Part shown: piece after piece, positions 34,533-41,919 of the stretch
Position numbering within the stretch: the first letter of the stretch is position 1
Layout of the letters: each line of letters opens with the position of its first letter
Source of the DNA: Sphingomonas hominis
Lineage (GTDB): Bacteria; Pseudomonadota; Alphaproteobacteria; Sphingomonadales; Sphingomonadaceae
Direction of reading: 5' to 3'
DNA: 64,000 bases
NCBI RefSeq assembly: GCF_013328205.1
Contig: NZ_JABULH010000007.1
Span: forward strand, 1 to 64,000
The notes under the pieces: generated by a model
The model's input: the letters and a program-made list of their open reading frames with translations, nothing else
What the model was told of the DNA's origin: nothing
The model's database searches: none
Made by a program: the position numbers and the translations under genes

Positions 34533-35879
34533 TCACAGCATGTAGCCGATATCCGAAGCCCCGGACGGATAAGCGAACATGGTCGATTTCAGATCGTCGG
34601 CCGTCAGACCATGCCGGATCGCGAGCGCGAACAGATTGATGACCTCGTCCACATGCGGTCCGACCAGGTGAGCCCCGAGCACCCGGTCGTCGCCTTCATC
34701 GACCATCACCTTGAACCCATAAACCGGTTCGGCCGCTTGCCGCGCGGAGTACCAGTTGGGGACCAGATTGCTTTTCACGCGGAAGCGCAGGCCCCGCTCG
34801 CGCGCTTCGGCTTCGCTGAGCCCGACCGAAGCGATGGGAGGAAGCGTGAAGGCGACGCTGGGGATACCCCGATAGTCCGGGCGGAGGTGGTTGCCTTCGA
34901 GCATGTTGCCGGCGACGACCTTGCCGTCATGGCTCGATACCGGCGTCAGCGGAGGCCCCATCTGGGCCGCGTCGCCGGCAGCATACACCGCCGGGTTGGA
35001 GACGCTTTGCAGATGCTCGTTGAGCGTGAGGCGGCCCCGCTCGTGTGCGATCCCCGCCGCATCGAGGTCGAGTGCTTCGAGCGCCGGGCGTCGCCCGGCA
35101 GCATGGACGATCAGATCGGCCGCGAAGCTCTTGCTCACCCCGCCCGTGGAGGCGCGAACCGAGAAGCCGTCGCCTGTCTTGTCGATCGCCTCGACCTCCG
35201 TATCGAGCTGCACGTCGATCCCCGCATCGCGCAGGCGGGGCATCAGCCAGCCGACCAGATCGGGGTCGAAGCCGGTCAACATGCGCGGCCCGCGTTGGAG
35301 GATGGTCACTTGCGCCCCGGCGTTCGCCGCGATTGTAGAGAACTCCGCCGCGATGTATCCACCCCCGACGATCACGATGCGCCGGGGCAGGCTCTCAATC
35401 GCCAGGAACGCCTCATTGTCGATGACGTGCTCTTCGCCCGGCAAGCCGAGCGGGACCGGTTCGGCACCGCTGGCAACAAGGAAATGGCCGCCAACCAGCG
35501 TCTTTCCCTCCACGACGAGGCTGTTCGCGCCGGTGAAGCGAGCCGGGCCGTGGTAGGTATCCACCCCGGCCTCATGGTAGCTTCGTTCATGTTTCCCCGG
35601 CACCGGATCAGTGAAGGTGCGCTTGAACGCCATCAACTCGCGCCAGTCGATGCAGTCCTTTCCCACCACGCCGTTGCTCCGCATCCGGCGCGCGTCGTCG
35701 ATCACAGCGGCCCCGTGGCGTAGCATCTTTTTCGGATCGCAGCCGCGCAGGGCGCAGGTGCCGCCATAGGGTCGGCAGTCGATCACGGCGACGCTCTTGC
35801 CGGCCTTGCGAACGCGCATGGCCGCTACCCGCGCGGCAGTTCCCGCGCCGATGACGACCAGATCATAGGTGTCGGGCAC
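34533..35879 (-). CDS. FAD-dependent disulfide oxidoreductase, MerA/glutathione-reductase-like
   Basis: A 448-residue class-I flavoprotein disulfide reductase. FAD motif DLVVIGAGTAARVAAMRV; redox-active pair Cys42/Cys47 in GGTCALRGCDPKK; NADPH motif RIVIVGGGYIAAEFSTIAANAG; second FAD motif VYAAGDAAQMGPPLTP; dimerisation domain from about residue 330. It lacks both the N-terminal HMA domain and the C-terminal vicinal cysteine pair of mercuric reductase (the end reads SGASDIGYML). Located last in a merC-merT-GDCCVxC operon, so a role in metal detoxification or thiol redox is likely, but Hg(II) reduction is doubtful. Confidence 0.88.
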   Translation of the reverse strand: MPDTYDLVVIGAGTAARVAAMRVRKAGKSVAVIDCRPYGGTCALRGCDPKKMLRHGAAVIDDARRMRSNGVVGKDCIDWRELMAFKRTFTDPVPGKHERSYHEAGVDTYHGPARFTGANSLVVEGKTLVGGHFLVASGAEPVPLGLPGEEHVIDNEAFLAIESLPRRIVIVGGGYIAAEFSTIAANAGAQVTILQRGPRMLTGFDPDLVGWLMPRLRDAGIDVQLDTEVEAIDKTGDGFSVRASTGGVSKSFAADLIVHAAGRRPALEALDLDAAGIAHERGRLTLNEHLQSVSNPAVYAAGDAAQMGPPLTPVSSHDGKVVAGNMLEGNHLRPDYRGIPSVAFTLPPIASVGLSEAEARERGLRFRVKSNLVPNWYSARQAAEPVYGFKVMVDEGDDRVLGAHLVGPHVDEVINLFALAIRHGLTADDLKSTMFAYPSGASDIGYML

Positions 35880-35923
35880 GAGCTTCTCCTTGGCGTGGTT
35901 CAGGTTCCCCGGCTGGCGTGCCG

Positions 35924-36157
35924 TCAGGCGCAGCAGCTCGCCGTTGATCCCGACGCGCGCGCTTCCTGTATCGGGGGACAGGGCACGTCACCGAAGGAGC
36001 AATAAACGCAACAGTCCCCGGCGTTGGGGCGAAGCACCGCGGCGCAGCCTTTGCAGTCGTAGAAGAACTGGCACGCATCGGTCGGCATGGTGTCGGTCGA
36101 TTGGTGGCCGCACTTGGGGCAGGTCAACGTGGAGGTGAGCAGCATTACAACACCCAA
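35924..36157 (-). CDS. GDCCVxC-domain small cysteine-rich protein
   Basis: A 77-residue protein, or 73 from MLLTSTLTC. It has TCPKCGH, the CQFFYDCKGC pair and the hallmark GDCCVYCSFGDVPCPPIQE. This small-protein family often accompanies merT/merC in heavy-metal operons; the dense cysteines suggest metal or zinc binding. It overlaps the merT stop by about 13 nt, consistent with one operon. The last dozen residues (SGSTASCCA) add a second CC pair. Confidence 0.85.
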   Translation of the reverse strand: MGVVMLLTSTLTCPKCGHQSTDTMPTDACQFFYDCKGCAAVLRPNAGDCCVYCSFGDVPCPPIQEARASGSTASCCA

Positions 36158-36552
36158 TTCATGAGGATAGGCTCGATCGAGCCCCAGATAGCGGCCAGGC
36201 CGACCAGCACAGTTGCCGCAATCAGGAGGCCGACGATCCGGCGCGACCTGACATCAACCGCACAGGCGTCCCCCGGCGCACAGGCCGTCTCGCGCTTGCG
36301 CCACCACATGGCCCAAGCGACCACGAGCGCGACCGCGCTCAGCACCAGAAGCGGCGCGCGAATGCTCGCCAGCCCTACGAAGCTGCCGGCGAGCCCAGCA
36401 CCCACGCCGAGCGAGGCGAGCGCGAGTGGCAGAACGCAGCAGGCCGCGGCGGCCGTGACCGCGCCCAGGCCCAACGCAGCCGCTATTGATGCGACACCCC
36501 GGACGGGCGGCCCACCCGGTGTTGAGGGTTGCCTTGCGACGGTATCCGTCAT
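36145..36552 (-). CDS. merT: MerT-like mercuric ion transporter
   Basis: A 135-residue inner-membrane protein from ATG 36552, whose first base overlaps the stop of the upstream gene. Three helices: the first carries the Cys pair (AAAACCVLPLALASLGVGAGL), the second is LLVLSAVALVVAWAMWW, then a cytoplasmic loop with CAPGDAC and a third helix (IVGLLIAATVLVGLAAIWG). This is the MerT arrangement of one Cys pair in the membrane and one in the loop. No MerP is encoded. It probably imports Hg(II) or a similar soft metal. Confidence 0.85.
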   Translation of the reverse strand: MTDTVARQPSTPGGPPVRGVASIAAALGLGAVTAAAACCVLPLALASLGVGAGLAGSFVGLASIRAPLLVLSAVALVVAWAMWWRKRETACAPGDACAVDVRSRRIVGLLIAATVLVGLAAIWGSIEPILMNWVL

Positions 36553-36992
36553 TATCTGTTCCTCGATGGGATCGGATTGCTGAACCGCCGCCCCGGAGGC
36601 GAAACAAGATCGAGAATCGACACCCCGATCATCAACACCAGCCCCGCATACAGCACCCATTCCGCCCGAACGCCGCGAAGCGACATCAGCAGGGCGGCGA
36701 TGAGAACAAGCACAGGTCCAGTGACGCCTAACGCTAGGCGCAGCCAGGTCTTGTGACGAAGGCCGGTGCGGAGGTTCGCCGCCAATACGATGAGCGCGGA
36801 GAGCGGCAGAACGTATCGGATAAAGGGGCCTTCATACTGGCTCAGAAAACTCAGGCCGATCCCGGCACCGAGACTGCCAAGGGCGGGAAAGCACGCCGCA
36901 CAGCCGAACGAGGCGATGATCGCGCCGATCACACCCGTTTTATCGGCCGTTCGCGTTAGGGAGTCCTCAGTAGGCACAGCCGTTCCTTTCAC
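36552..36992 (-). CDS. merC: MerC-like mercury transporter
   Basis: A 146-residue membrane protein, first gene of the mer-like operon. The MerC hallmark is GAIIASFGCAACFPALGSLGAGIGL with the in-membrane cysteines, followed by FLSQYEGPFIRYVLPLSALIVLAANL and two more helices. Four helices in total are predicted. Having both MerC and MerT in one operon is unusual but known. It is read from the MerR-type promoter at about 37030-37090, divergent from merR. Confidence 0.85.
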   Translation of the reverse strand: MKGTAVPTEDSLTRTADKTGVIGAIIASFGCAACFPALGSLGAGIGLSFLSQYEGPFIRYVLPLSALIVLAANLRTGLRHKTWLRLALGVTGPVLVLIAALLMSLRGVRAEWVLYAGLVLMIGVSILDLVSPPGRRFSNPIPSRNR

Positions 36993-37045
36993 CCGCTCCG
37001 CCGCAGCGACTCACCGCGCTCGCCTTGGCTCCTCGACAGGATCAT

Positions 37046-37090
37046 AGTCGAAACCTTATATGCACCCTCCAGCAACTGTAGGGTCAAGGG
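37046..37090 (-). promoter_or_regulatory. MerR-type promoter/operator of the mer-like operon
   Basis: On the minus strand TTGACC and TATAAG are about 21 bp apart, the stretched spacing of MerR-activated promoters. The spacer contains the imperfect dyad ACCCT-A-CAG ... CTG-G-AGGGT (37064-37084), which matches the usual MerR-family operator layout. The dyad lies inside the first codons of merR if ATG 37060 is used, so the GTG at 37093 is the more likely merR start. Confidence 0.7.
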
Positions 37091-37092
37091 CC

Positions 37093-37488
37093 GTGGCTCT
37101 GAAAATCGGCGACCTCGCCAAGGCGACCGGCACAAAGGTGCAGACGATCCGCTATTATGAGGAGATCGGCTTGCTGCCCGCGCCGGCGCGCACCGAAGGC
37201 AACTACCGGACCTATGCTTCGGCGACCCTTCGCCGGCTGTCATTCATTCGCCGCTCGCGCGGCCTTGGTTTCAGTCTCGACCAAGTGCGAGAGCTGCTGG
37301 GCTTGGCCGACCATAGCGATTGGTCCTGTGCCGCGGTCGAGACGATCGCGCGCGAGCACAGGGCGGCGATCGAGCGCAAGATCGCCGACTTGGCAGCCCT
37401 GGATGGCGAGCTGGCGCGTATCATCGACCGATGCGGACACGGCACCGTTGCCGAGTGCGGCATCCTTGAAGCCCTGTCTCCTGCCTAA
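37093..37488 (+). CDS. merR: MerR-family metal-responsive regulator
   Basis: 131 residues from GTG 37093 (VALKIGDLAKATGTKVQTIRY); the upstream ATG 37060 would put the operator inside the gene. Winged helix at residues 3-70, then a dimerisation helix. Three cysteines at 79, 114 and 122 occupy the metal-binding places: the 79-114 spacing equals that of MerR and ZntR, while the 114-122 loop (CGHGTVAEC) is one residue shorter than MerR's and equals CueR's. The metal cannot be assigned from this alone; Hg(II) is suggested by merC and merT. It is divergent from the mer-like operon. Confidence 0.87.
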   Translation: MALKIGDLAKATGTKVQTIRYYEEIGLLPAPARTEGNYRTYASATLRRLSFIRRSRGLGFSLDQVRELLGLADHSDWSCAAVETIAREHRAAIERKIADLAALDGELARIIDRCGHGTVAECGILEALSPA

Positions 37489-37671
37489 GACGGCAGTGCA
37501 TTACCGCTTCTCCCAACAGCGCGCGCGGCTCGCAAGAAATACGTCCGGTTTCCTTGTGGTCGCAATCGGCCACCCGATCGCGGCCGTTCAGAACGAGAAA
37601 AGCCGTTGCGGAAACCAGCGTCAGAATGCAGGGTGGTAGCTGTCTTTCCTTGGGGGTGAACCGGCCTTCTC
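37489..37671. other. 183-bp gap, candidate resolution site
   Basis: It lies directly upstream of the resolvase gene, where res sites usually sit. GGTTTCC (about 37549) and GGAAACC (about 37609) form inverted half-site-like motifs. Assignment as res is inference from position. Confidence 0.35.
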
Positions 37672-38334
37672 ATGCTGATCGGATACGTCCGCGTCTCGAA
37701 AGCCGACGGCAGCCAGACGCTGGAGCCGCAGCGCGACGCGCTGCTCGCGGGCGGCGTCGACCCGAGCCGCATCTACGAGGACCTCGCATCGGGTCGGCAC
37801 GATGCTCGGCCTGGCCTGACCGCGTGCCTGAAGGCGCTCCAGCCCGGCAACACGTTGGTGATCTGGAAGCTCGACCGGCTCGGCCGTGATCTCCGTCACC
37901 TCGTCATCACCGCAGAGGATCTGCGCTCGCGCGGGATCGGGCTGAAGGTGCTGACGGGTGCCGGCGCGCAGATCGACACGACGACCGCCAATGGCCGGCT
38001 CGCGTTCGGCATCTTCGCCGCATTTGCCGAGTTCGAGCGCGAGCTGATCACCGAGCGTACGCGCGCCGGGCTCGCTGCAGCGCGCGCCAGGGGCCGGTTG
38101 GGCGGGCGCCCGCGCAAGATGGACCGCTCGACGCTGCAAATGGCAATGGCGGCGATGAGCGACCGGAAGGCGGTCGCGGCTGAGGTGGCCAAGCGGCTCG
38201 GCATCACGACCACGACGCTCTACCACTACATCAACGGCGACGGCACGCCCAAGGCCCCCGGCCAGGCGCTCCTCGACGGGAAGGCGATGCCCAAACCTCC
38301 CACCCGGGCTCGCGAAGAGCGACAAGCGGCGTGA
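37672..38334 (+). CDS. serine recombinase (resolvase)
   Basis: A 220-residue resolvase/invertase. The catalytic serine is Ser9 in IGYVRVSKADGSQ; other conserved parts are YEDLASGRHDARPGL, LVIWKLDRLGRDLRHLV and GIFAAFAEFERELITERTRAGLAAARARGR. A C-terminal helix-turn-helix (AAEVAKRLGITTTTLYHYI) binds DNA. It should resolve cointegrates of the replicative transposon in which it lies. Its last 4 bases overlap the transposase gene (GTGA), so expression is coupled. Confidence 0.92.
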   Translation: MLIGYVRVSKADGSQTLEPQRDALLAGGVDPSRIYEDLASGRHDARPGLTACLKALQPGNTLVIWKLDRLGRDLRHLVITAEDLRSRGIGLKVLTGAGAQIDTTTANGRLAFGIFAAFAEFERELITERTRAGLAAARARGRLGGRPRKMDRSTLQMAMAAMSDRKAVAAEVAKRLGITTTTLYHYINGDGTPKAPGQALLDGKAMPKPPTRAREERQAA

Positions 38335-39992
38335 CCGTCTGGCGAGCGCCCGTTCCAGCCGAGGCGCTCGCGACCCTGAAACGACGCCTCGCGGCGCTGC
38401 CGCCCCGGCACCCCGACCGCAAGGAGATGATGGCGTCGACCTGCCGGCTCTACGCCGTGTCGCGCGCCACCCTGTACCGTGCGCTACGCGGCGAGCACCG
38501 TCCCCGCGACGCGCACCGCTCCGATCGCGGGCACGCGCGCGTCATGGGCGACGGCGAGATCGAACACTGGTGCGAGATCGTCGCTGCGGTGAAGAAGAGC
38601 ACCACCAACAGGAAGGGCCGCCACCTCTCGACCGCGCGGGCGCTCAGGCTGGTCGAGGAGCATGGGGTCCACACGCCCGATGGCCATCGCAAGCTCGCGC
38701 CCGGGTTGCTCACCATCTCGACCCTCAACCGACATATGCGCCGGCTCGGGTATGACCACGCGCGCCTGACACGAGAGCCCGCGGCCGTCCGTTTCCAGGC
38801 GGAGCACGCCAACGACCTGTGGCACTTCGACCTGAGCCCGTCCGACCTGAAGCAACTCGCGGTTCCCCCGCCCTGGGTCGACCTGGAACGGGGCGGCGCG
38901 CCCACGCTGATGCTGTTCTCGGTCGTCGATGACCGGTCGGGGCTCGCCTACCTCGAATACCACTGCGTATATGGTGAGGATGTCGAGGCGGCGCTCGGTT
39001 TCCTGTTCCGCGCCATGTCGGCCAAGCCGGACGGCACGACCAACCCGCTCCAGGGCATCCCCAAGCAACTCCACCTCGACAACGGCCCCGTCGCGAAGTC
39101 AGCCGTGTTCAAGCGGGTAATGGAGAGCCTGGACGTGATCGTCACTCCGCACATGCCGGCCGGATCGGACGGTGCGCGCACGACCGCACGCGCCAAGGGC
39201 AAGGTCGAGCGGCCGTTCCGGACGGTGAAGGAGGCGCACGAGACACTCTACCATCATCACCAGCCCGACACCGAAGCCGAGGCGAACGCTTGGCTGACCC
39301 GGTTCGTCGATCGCGAAAATGCGCGCGATCACCGGCACGAGGCTCACTCGCGCGTCGATGACTGGCTTGAGCGCCAGCCCGAGGGCGGGGTCCGCGCGAT
39401 GTGCGCGTGGGAGCGGTTCTGCTCGTTCGCGCGCGAGCCCGAGCGGCGCATGGTCGGGCTGGACGCGCGGGTGTCGGTCGCGGGGGTCACCTACGAGCTC
39501 GACCCCGAGCTTGCCGGCGAGGCGGTCGTGCTGTGGTGGGGGTTGTTCGACGCCGAGCTGTTCGCCGAGCATGGCGACGAGCGCTACGGTCCGTTCGATC
39601 CCGTGGGCGGCCCCGTACCGCTCCATCGCTACCGCAAGCACCGCAAGAGCAGGCGCGATGTCCGCCAGGACCGCGTCGCCGAACTCGCGACCCGCATTTC
39701 CATCCCGCGCTCCGCGCTGTCGGGTGAGCCCGACCTGATCGCGCGCGAGCCGCACCGCGCCATGCTCGCCACCCGCCCATTCGACGGTCCCGACCGGTTC
39801 GAGGAGTTGGCGTTCGCCACGCCGCTGAAGGCGCGCGCGGCGATCGCGGAAGAGCTGCGCGTGCCGCTCGGCAAGCTCAGCGCGGACGACCTCCAATTCA
39901 TCGCCGACCTGCTCGCCCGCACGCTGGTCCGCGCGGAGGTGATGGTCGCCATCCGCGAACGGTTCCCGCCCGGCCGCGCCCATGCGGGATGA
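38331..39992 (+). CDS. DDE transposase of the transposon (Mu/TniA-like)
   Basis: A 553-residue transposase starting with GTG. An N-terminal DNA-binding region includes YAVSRATLYRALRGEHRP. The integrase core has candidate catalytic residues in LWHFDLSPSD, LHLDNGPVAKS and KGKVERPFRTVKE. A beta-barrel-like C-terminal domain follows (RVSVAGVTYELDPELAGEAVVL), as in Mu, TnsB and TniA-type enzymes. Paired with an AAA+ protein 12 bp downstream, it forms the two-component transposition machinery expected from the multiple end-binding motifs. Confidence 0.88.
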   Translation: MTVWRAPVPAEALATLKRRLAALPPRHPDRKEMMASTCRLYAVSRATLYRALRGEHRPRDAHRSDRGHARVMGDGEIEHWCEIVAAVKKSTTNRKGRHLSTARALRLVEEHGVHTPDGHRKLAPGLLTISTLNRHMRRLGYDHARLTREPAAVRFQAEHANDLWHFDLSPSDLKQLAVPPPWVDLERGGAPTLMLFSVVDDRSGLAYLEYHCVYGEDVEAALGFLFRAMSAKPDGTTNPLQGIPKQLHLDNGPVAKSAVFKRVMESLDVIVTPHMPAGSDGARTTARAKGKVERPFRTVKEAHETLYHHHQPDTEAEANAWLTRFVDRENARDHRHEAHSRVDDWLERQPEGGVRAMCAWERFCSFAREPERRMVGLDARVSVAGVTYELDPELAGEAVVLWWGLFDAELFAEHGDERYGPFDPVGGPVPLHRYRKHRKSRRDVRQDRVAELATRISIPRSALSGEPDLIAREPHRAMLATRPFDGPDRFEELAFATPLKARAAIAEELRVPLGKLSADDLQFIADLLARTLVRAEVMVAIRERFPPGRAHAG

Positions 39993-40004
39993 GGAGCCTG
40001 CCCC

Positions 40005-40976
40005 ATGCTGACCGAAGTCATGCACCACTACCGGCTTGCCCGACCGCCAGTCGATGTTGGGTTCTACGAGACTGAGCACCACAAGCAAATCGTTCACGAC
40101 CTGCGTACGACGATCATGGCGGGCCGGCTGATCGCGCTCACGGCCGTGATCGGGTCGGGCAAGTCGCTGCTGGTGCGCAGGTTGCGCGAGGCGCTGGAGC
40201 GCGAGAACCGCGTTATCGTGTCGCGCGCGCTCAGCCTGGAGAAGGCCAAGATCACGGTGCCGCTGCTCGTGTCGGCGCTGTTCTACGACCTCAGCCCGGA
40301 CAAGCTACCCACCATCTCGCGCCAAGCCGAGCGCCGCGAGCGCGACCTCCAGGAGCTGTTCCGCAAGGCTAAGAAGCCGGTCGCGCTCTTCGTCGACGAC
40401 GCGCACGACCTCCACGCCAACACACTGAAGGCGCTCAAGCGTCTGGTCGAGCTGGTTCAGGAGGGTGGCGGGCAACTCTCGGTCGTCATGCTGGGCTACC
40501 CGCGTCTGAAGAACGACCTGCGTCGCCCCACCATGGAGGAGGTGGGTGACCGCACGACGCTGTTCGAGTTCGGAGGGCTGCGCGACCGGCAGCGCGACTT
40601 CATCGACTGGGTGCTCCGGGCTTCGCTGGAAGAGGGCGTCGAGCCCGAGGAGGTCATCACCGACGACGCGGCGACGCTGCTCGCCGCGCGGCTGAAGACG
40701 CCGCTCCAGCTCAGCCGCTACCTCGTCCGCGCGTTCGAGGCGGGGTTCGGGATCGGCGCCAAGCCGATCGACGGCACCATCGTTGACGGCGTGCTGTCGC
40801 GCCGCCTCGACGACATAGAGCCAGAGCTGAACCGGCACGGCTACGACGTGAAGGCGCTGTGCGACCAGTTCGACGCCAAGCCCGCCGAGATCAGGAAGCT
40901 CATGCGCGGCGAGCTGGAGGGTACACGGGCGACCGAACTAACGGACGAGATGCGCATCGCGGGACTGCCAATATGA
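40005..40976 (+). CDS. AAA+ ATPase, transposition partner (TniB/ExeA-like)
   Basis: A 323-residue AAA+ protein. Walker A is ALTAVIGSGKSLLVRRL, Walker B is PVALFVDDAHDLH, then KRLVELVQEGGGQLSVVMLGYPRLKNDL. The C-terminal lid region includes AATLLAARLKTPLQLSRYLVRAFEAG. Related proteins (TniB, TnsC, IstB class) select targets and activate the DDE transposase. It is the last gene before the right end; subterminal repeats begin within a few bases of its stop. Confidence 0.88.
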   Translation: MLTEVMHHYRLARPPVDVGFYETEHHKQIVHDLRTTIMAGRLIALTAVIGSGKSLLVRRLREALERENRVIVSRALSLEKAKITVPLLVSALFYDLSPDKLPTISRQAERRERDLQELFRKAKKPVALFVDDAHDLHANTLKALKRLVELVQEGGGQLSVVMLGYPRLKNDLRRPTMEEVGDRTTLFEFGGLRDRQRDFIDWVLRASLEEGVEPEEVITDDAATLLAARLKTPLQLSRYLVRAFEAGFGIGAKPIDGTIVDGVLSRRLDDIEPELNRHGYDVKALCDQFDAKPAEIRKLMRGELEGTRATELTDEMRIAGLPI

Positions 40977-41067
40977 ACGTCTCACGTAGCGTGCGTCGCG
41001 TGGCCTGCGTCTCGCGTCCGTTTCACCCGAGGTGCGCCCGTTCTCAACTATAGTGCGCTAGAGCACG
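40977..41067. other. right subterminal transposase-site-like motifs
   Basis: Reverse-orientation copies of the GTGAGACC-like motif: CGTCTCACGTAG at the stop of the ATPase gene, CGTCTCGCGTCCGTTT at about 41008-41023, and GTTCTCAACT at about 41040. They mirror the left-end set. Confidence 0.6.
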
Positions 41068-41144
41068 GCTTCGGTCTCACGGAGCGTGCGCCAGAATAGA
41101 CCTATAATCTCGCGCCGGGCCGACCATCATTGCAGGCCGCTACA
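41068..41144 (-). repeat. right terminal inverted repeat of the transposon
   Basis: Reverse complement aligns to 34229-34305, with the outer tip TGTAGCGGCCTGCAATGATG. The virB3-like stop codon (TAG at 41148-41146) lies 2 bp outside this end. Confidence 0.8.
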
Positions 41145-41145
41145 C

Positions 41146-41490
41146 CTAGCCATTGCGCCCAAACCCCTTTCGCTTGATGCCCTTCAGGGGGAGCGGCGTG
41201 TAGCTCGATCCGCCCCAAAAAACGCGGTTGCGGTTGGCCGCCTTGGTGCGGCCCCACAGGAAGATCAGGCGGAAGGCGTTGACGTCGTGCCGGACGACGA
41301 GGCGTGAAATACCGAACATGACCGCGGCGACGACCCCACCATAGATGGGGTTCGTCGTCCCGATCAGGGTAATCACCGAAGCCAGCAGGATTACCACCGC
41401 CGCCTCGATCGGAATGCCCGCGAACAGCGCAGGCCGCGTCACCGCCAGGAACAGCGTGTTACGCGCCATCACTTCCCGTTCTTCGTCCAC
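41146..41490 (-). CDS. virB3: VirB3-like type IV secretion protein
   Basis: 114 residues from GTG 41490, chosen because GGAG lies 8 nt upstream; ATG 41469 is an alternative. The core is MARNTLFLAVTRPALFAGIPIEAAVVILLASVITL, the VirB3/TrbD pattern with one or two membrane helices, followed by HDVNAFRLIFLWGRT. It is part of the inner-membrane base of a conjugative type IV secretion system. The next expected gene, virB4, should follow on the minus strand, but the transposon end begins 2 bp after the stop codon, so the operon is cut here. Confidence 0.85.
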   Translation of the reverse strand: MDEEREVMARNTLFLAVTRPALFAGIPIEAAVVILLASVITLIGTTNPIYGGVVAAVMFGISRLVVRHDVNAFRLIFLWGRTKAANRNRVFWGGSSYTPLPLKGIKRKGFGRNG

Positions 41491-41553
41491 GCTACGCACT
41501 CCACGAAACACAGGCGGAAGCGGGGCGTGGGGGACGCCCCGCTTCCATGAGGA

Positions 41554-41919
41554 TCAGCCCTGGAGCTGATCGACGATCCACGGCGCCGAGAAGATGATCG
41601 CGATCCCGATGATGACGGTGACAAGCGCGCCGGTGTTGACCCGGCCCGTCAGCCAACCAAACCCCGCCGCGATCAGCGCTAGGATCGCGACGATGCGCAG
41701 CAGGCCATTGCTCAGCAGTCCGAGGACCGCGTTGCCGAAACTCTCCAGATTGGTTTGCGCGAACGCCGGCTCGGCCGACAGCAGCGACGTCAGCGCGACC
41801 AAGCCGAACATCGACACCCCCCGCGAGACGCTGCGCTGGCGCGGGGTCATCGCGTCGACGCGCTTCGTGACACGGGCTCGGAGGGCCAGCGCCGGCCCAC
41901 CGAAAGATGCGAGATTCAT
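41554..41919 (-). CDS. virB2: VirB2-like pilin
   Basis: A 121-residue TrbC/VirB2-type pilin precursor. A long leader ends LTSLLSAEPAFAQTN; the mature part has two hydrophobic helices (AVLGLLSNGLLRIVAILALIAAGFGWLTG and GALVTVIIGIAIIFSAPWIVDQL) around a short loop. It would polymerise into the conjugative pilus. Its ATG overlaps the virB1 TGA (ATGA), so it is translationally coupled. Confidence 0.88.
   Translation of the reverse strand: MNLASFGGPALALRARVTKRVDAMTPRQRSVSRGVSMFGLVALTSLLSAEPAFAQTNLESFGNAVLGLLSNGLLRIVAILALIAAGFGWLTGRVNTGALVTVIIGIAIIFSAPWIVDQLQG

Larger units (their letters stand above)
34229..41144. mobile_element. 6.9-kb transposon with resolvase, DDE transposase, AAA+ ATPase and mer-like cargo
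   Basis: Both ends begin TGT and share a long imperfect inverted repeat: left TGTGACGGCCTGCAATGATG, right (reversed) TGTAGCGGCCTGCAATGATG, with similarity continuing through CGCGAGAT, TCTGGCGCA and GTGAGACCG for about 80 bp. Further copies of a GTGAGACC-like motif follow on each side, like the multiple transposase sites of Tn7, Tn552 or Tn5053 ends. Inside are a serine resolvase, a DDE transposase and an AAA+ partner at the right, and a mer-like operon at the left. No clear target duplication is seen: the adjacent bases are CTAAG and CCTAG. Confidence 0.82.
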
